Below are positions 60,320-64,000 of a stretch of DNA of 64,000 bases, piece after piece. Below the pieces are notes generated by a model that worked only from the letters and a program-made list of their open reading frames with translations, did no database searches and was not told where the DNA came from. The translations under genes were made by a program, and so were the position numbers. Every line of letters begins with the position of its first letter. The stretch's first letter is position 1. This stretch comes from Rhizophagus clarus (Eukaryota > Glomeromycota > Glomeromycetes > Glomerales > Glomeraceae), in assembly GCA_015698045.1 (NCBI GenBank), contig BLAL01000271.1, forward strand, positions 1-64,000. The letters are read 5' to 3'.

Positions 60320-60975
60320 CGGTGCAAAGTTCATTAGACGATGATAGATGATTTAGTAATAAAGATTTCAGCATTACATATAAGAAATTGAATAGCGATG
60401 ATCTAGGGATTCATCTGGATGATGAAAATGATTTAAAGAGTTTGTAAATCAATATTCTGATATTATCAGTAAAACCTATGGTTATTTACATTACATTAAA
60501 GGAAGTTATGTTGAAAAAAAAAATGATGATCGAATGGTAATTTTATATAATTAATAATTACTAATTGTAAATAGCTTCCAAATAATTTTCTTATTTTATT
60601 AATTTTTCTTATTTATTAATAACAGGAGTACGAGGAATCAAATTCTGAATCTGTTGATGTTAAATCAAATTATAACACCAAAGGTATATGATCTTGATGA
60701 TGTCAGAATTACATAACAAATATCATTGTATTTATGTCATCTCAATGCATAAAAAAATTAACAATGTAGAACTTCGGTCAACAGAAATAGTCTATTACAA
60801 CTGTAAGCGTTAATAGTGGAATAATTAAATTAAAATTCAAAAAATTTTGAATAGTGAAAAAAAATATTATAACGGAGTAAGATTTAGAATAAGAGACAGG
60901 ACGTACAAATTGTTCATTAAAGATTGTGTGATGGGAACAATTATGAGCAAGGTTCAGAAAACGTAAAAAAATTAT
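60320..60975 (+). pseudogene. Gene remnant with two recognisable exon pieces, unknown family
   Basis: SNKDFSITYKKLNSDDLGIH is open near 60352. It shifts frame to VNQYSDIISKTYGYLHYIKG...EKKNDDRM, which ends at ATG|GTAATT (about 60537). After TAATAACAG (about 60626) EYEESNSESVDVKSNYNTK continues in phase. Near 60890, RFRIRDRTYKLFIKDCVMGT is another piece. The family is unknown. Confidence 0.4.
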
Positions 60976-61109
60976 TACAAATATGAGTTAGATCAGTACC
61001 GACTGGTTTAAAAGCAATTATGATTTTATCCCTTATTTAATAAATAAAAAGCTTACCTCTTTAAATATATGTTAGATTATACATAAAACCTTTTAGTTGA
61101 GTAATGTGG

Positions 61110-61490
61110 AAATTGGGTAATAACCGGTTAGCAGCAATCCCTAAATTTCCTGAATTGAATGGAATCGCTGGAGTACTCAGAGATTTTTACATCTAAATAT
61201 TATATAGTATATTATTAGCAAGTTTGTAAATAAAATTCTTAATAATAATTGATTAATGGTATAAATTTAATAATCATATGTTATTAGAAATTCGTTAGCA
61301 AAAAATAAGGCGTTCATTTAAAAAGTTGTAATATAAAAATTAACAAATCGGATAAATTAATAAAATAATTTCCGGTAACCAGAAACTTAACCGGTGACCT
61401 AACCGGTTAAATATAAATTTTTACCTAATTAAATGCTAATAGAATAATTACCGGTAACCGGTAACTCAACCGGTTGAATATATTTTGATA
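61110..61490. repeat. Cluster of ACCGGT palindromes
   Basis: ACCGGT occurs at least six times, near 61120, 61391, 61403, 61451, 61458 and 61470, plus TCCGGTAACC near 61370. Two units of about 75 bp (61360-61410 and 61440-61480) share the pattern CCGGTAACC...AACTCAACCGGTT. There is no coding. Confidence 0.7.
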
Positions 61491-61539
61491 AGTATATTAA
61501 AAAAGAAAAAAAAAAAAGATAATTTACCGTAAAAACCAC

Positions 61540-62400
61540 TTTCATGAGGTTTCAAGTCCTCATGATTATTCACTTTCACATAATTAAATTATTAAGCTCC
61601 AAGTATTATAAATCTGTTTTTAGATTTTGTGTGTTACTCTTCATATTATCAATTGTATTACCAAAACAGAGGATTATTCTTGCCATGATTTCCAAAATAT
61701 ATTCGGCACAGCTTTTGTTATTGGGTAATAAAGTAGCATCACATAAATTCATTAACTTCGATATTGTGTCTAAAGTTATAATAAATGAATTAGAATATAC
61801 GTGTTAACAAAATAACTGAATATTTTATGTATTGATAAAGTGATTTGGATCCGGCCATACCTCGTTGATCTAAGTAAGGAACACGATCGTTGTAAGTAGA
61901 ATCAAACCGGTTTACAGGAGTCATTGCTTCTCGACATTATCCATTTTCAAATCATTAATTCCAATTAGATCTTTTGACATTTGATATTTGTAAACAAAAA
62001 GAGCCGGAAGTTTAATTAAATTAAATAAATTGTAACGGTTTTGATTAATTTGAGGATCAGTAGTTAAAGGATTAGGAGATTTCAAATAATTCATTCAGTA
62101 TTACCTGTTATATCAATCCTAATCACCGTTAGTGAGCTCATATTTGATCCCGAGTTAATCGGTGATATGATAAATATGACAGACGTAAAGAAAACAATTA
62201 GCTAATGATAAAGAGCAATTTAATTTTATCTTGATAACCTTCAATTTATAAAATAAACTACCTTATAAACAGTGTGTCTTTCTAATTGGATTCGTATTAA
62301 AGCTACTGTCTCAAGACCTGAAATGAAATAATATAATATATCCGTGTAAATATAAAATAAAATTATCCGTTTAAATATAAGATAATATTTACCTTGAAAA
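61540..62400. repeat. Second copy of the 24.2-25.1 kb segment
   Basis: Same landmark order and orientation as 24150-25060, with about 75-80 percent identity by eye and several small gaps. The exon-like peptide on the minus strand is decayed (REAMTPVNRFDSTYNDR against GEAITPLNWVDFIYNDH). The left boundary is near TATTCGGCACAGCTTTTG at 61700, or slightly before. Confidence 0.75.
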
Positions 62401-62930
62401 TTTGGTCACAGTGGAACAGGGACAAATCCGGAAGATCTTAAGATAATCATGAACTTCTGTGAGAATCATTGTAAGATATTATGTAATATTACGTATTGTC
62501 TCAAGAACCCCCTACTCTGGGGTTTCGCACAGTAGGTAATGATCTACGCGGAAAATAGCATATAATTACGCCCAGTTTTTTTTTATCGTTCGAATAACAT
62601 TAAAAATGCATGTTAATACTAGAAATTTAAACAACAATCCTAAATTTAAAAAAGTTTACCAAGAAATTATTCTTGAAGAGAAGGTAAATATAACTTATAT
62701 AGAAGGTTATTTTATTTTCATTTATAAAATTTTTTTTTAAAAAAAGAAAATTTCTATTCATGTTTATAGATTAAAAATTACAGTGAAATGAATTCCTCCT
62801 GTAAAAACATTAATTTTTACGATATTTTAAGAGGTATAATGAATGTTTAAAGTATTTCGGATATTTATATGTATTTAACAGTTAATGTATTTATCCTTTG
62901 TGAGGCCTAAAATAATTTTTTTTTTTTCGT
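62400..62930. other. Intergenic, nothing recognised
   Basis: AT-rich spacer between the duplicated segment and the kinase pseudogene. Confidence 0.4.
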
Positions 62931-62934
62931 TAGT

Positions 62935-63390
62935 AGTGAAGGCAATTTTATCTTCTCATGGCGAAGAAATTATTCATCGTGACTTGGTAAATCTATTTTT
63001 TTTTTTATATATATTCTTATTTTTCTTATTTTGAATTATTATTATTTTGTAATTCTAATATATGTTATTTATTCATTTTATTGCATCTAATAACAGCACT
63101 CCAAAAATATGGTGGTAAATATTGGGATTGCTCACTCAGCATATTACACTATTATGGGAAATATCTAGTGGGCATCCCAATGCATCAAGAAAAGTATTAC
63201 ATCCCTGGTAAATATAATTCAATCTTAATTATAATAATTTAAAAACTACTTATCCTCTAATTCCTTATATAATTATTTATTTACTTAGATAATCAATGAT
63301 CCTCTCGAGAACGATTCTACGTCTAACTACAGCCCTGGAGAAATTTAAGTGGAAGTCAGTGCCAGTGTACGGCTTTCAAAGTACCGATTC
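62935..63390 (+). pseudogene. Protein kinase pseudogene (HRDLHSKN catalytic loop)
   Basis: The piece KAILSSHGEEIIHRDL ends at donor G|GTAAAT (62986/62987). After a 110-bp intron (acceptor AACAG at 63096) the frame continues HSKNMVVN, so the loop HRDLHSKN with catalytic Asp and metal-binding Asn is present. The frame then shifts to ITLLWEISSGHPNAS, the conserved subdomain IX-X segment. The DFG, activation and APE segments between them are deleted, as is the N-lobe. It cannot be an active kinase. Tyrosine-kinase-like families of this type are large in arbuscular mycorrhizal fungi. Confidence 0.7.
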
Positions 63391-63433
63391 TCGGATTTTT
63401 GACGATTAAATTTCTCTAAATATTTTTCTAAAG

Positions 63434-63560
63434 GTTCCGTATTTATTTAAGAAATATTATAATGAAATAGTTGATCTTCTTAATAGTTACGAGAAAGAAA
63501 TGGGGGCAGCACAATTTGGAAAATTTTATAATCCACTCAAATCTCGGTCTTACATATAAA
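63434..63560 (+). CDS. Small open exon, unknown product
   Basis: A 41-codon coherent frame (VPYLFKKYYNEIVDLLNSYE, then KEMGAAQFGKFYNP) ends at TAA 63558-63560. It may be the last exon of the broken kinase gene or of another gene. No start is seen. Confidence 0.3.
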
Positions 63561-63569
63561 AAAGAGAAT

Positions 63570-64000
63570 AAGAGTTGTGAAAACATTTATTACAAATTTT
63601 GTATTATAAATAAAGATTTTTAATTAAAAAAAAATATTTTAAAATATTTTAAAATTCCACATAACGCTGACTGTGCATATCTCTAACTTACCTCAGTGTT
63701 TTAACAAGCACGTCGGGTAGCTTCGTCATACGATTAAATGTGATTTTTTTTTTTTTTCAACTTACAATCAATTAATCATTTAGGTTTCTCGCGGATATGC
63801 CTTTCTTGTCAATAAGTAACTTTTAATTTATTTATTTATTTATTTTTAACTTTGAGATTTCATGTTAATTTTAGCTTGGAAGTTAATATCTTTTTACAGA
63901 GGGTTTGAACTTTTGTTTCCTGAGATTGCATTGCACAGTTGCACTTGATTCTTCAGGGAGATTATAATATATGAAGGTTTCAATTTGATGATTATGGAAA
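63570..64000. other. Right edge, nothing recognised
   Basis: T runs and a TTTA microsatellite at about 63826-63846. No gene supported before the window ends. Confidence 0.4.

Overview
The window looks like a repeat-rich stretch of nuclear DNA from an early-diverging fungus, most likely an arbuscular mycorrhizal fungus (Glomeromycotina, Rhizophagus-like). The basis is the very AT-rich DNA, short GT-AG introns (57-131 bp) that join reading frames cleanly, decayed kinases with an intron right after HRDL, Plavaka/CMC-like, hAT, Tc1 and pogo transposases, and many satellite-like arrays. The organism is an inference from style, not from a marker gene.

Layout. 0-2 kb: AT-rich repeats. 2.3-4.2 kb (-): a RAD5/RAD16/HLTF-type SNF2 ATPase with a RING finger, broken by frameshifts near its C-terminus. 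4.47-4.87 kb: a hAT-type MITE with a perfect 8-bp target duplication. 5.5-7.3 kb (-): a two-exon gene of unknown function with a decapeptide repeat and a Gly/Arg tail. 7.4-9.3 kb: a duplicated non-coding segment whose core is inverted in one copy, then a 91-bp tandem array. 9.95-10.14 kb: a possible tRNA-derived SINE. 10.5-12.4 kb: a 179-bp satellite. 12.47-13.82 kb (+): a six-exon gene of unknown function with an Arg/Glu coiled coil and one lost base in an A run. 14.2-18.4 kb (+): an apparently complete four-exon CMC/Plavaka-like transposase whose first intron carries an inserted MITE.

20.2-22.9 kb: tandem arrays, a perfect 20-bp inverted repeat, and a 5'-truncated pogo-type transposase. 24-27 kb: gene remnants, one of them duplicated at 61.5-62.4 kb. 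27.4-35.5 kb: three diverged head-to-tail copies of a ~3-kb unit without intact genes. 36-45 kb: mostly empty AT-rich DNA with a minisatellite, a Tc1 pseudogene on the minus strand, and several foldback MITEs. 45.1-47.1 kb: a LINE-like insertion with ORF1 but no reverse transcriptase. 48.2-49.5 kb: a broken gene ending in a purine-only tract. 51-54 kb (-): a decayed hAT transposase and duplicated exons. 54-64 kb: low-complexity DNA, hairpins, remnants, a possible solo LTR, and a kinase pseudogene near the right end.

No genes here appear to work together as a pathway. The few plausible host genes (SNF2, and the genes at 5.5-7.3 and 12.5-13.8 kb) sit isolated among transposons and satellites. 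The window is best read as a record of element insertion, tandem amplification and decay.
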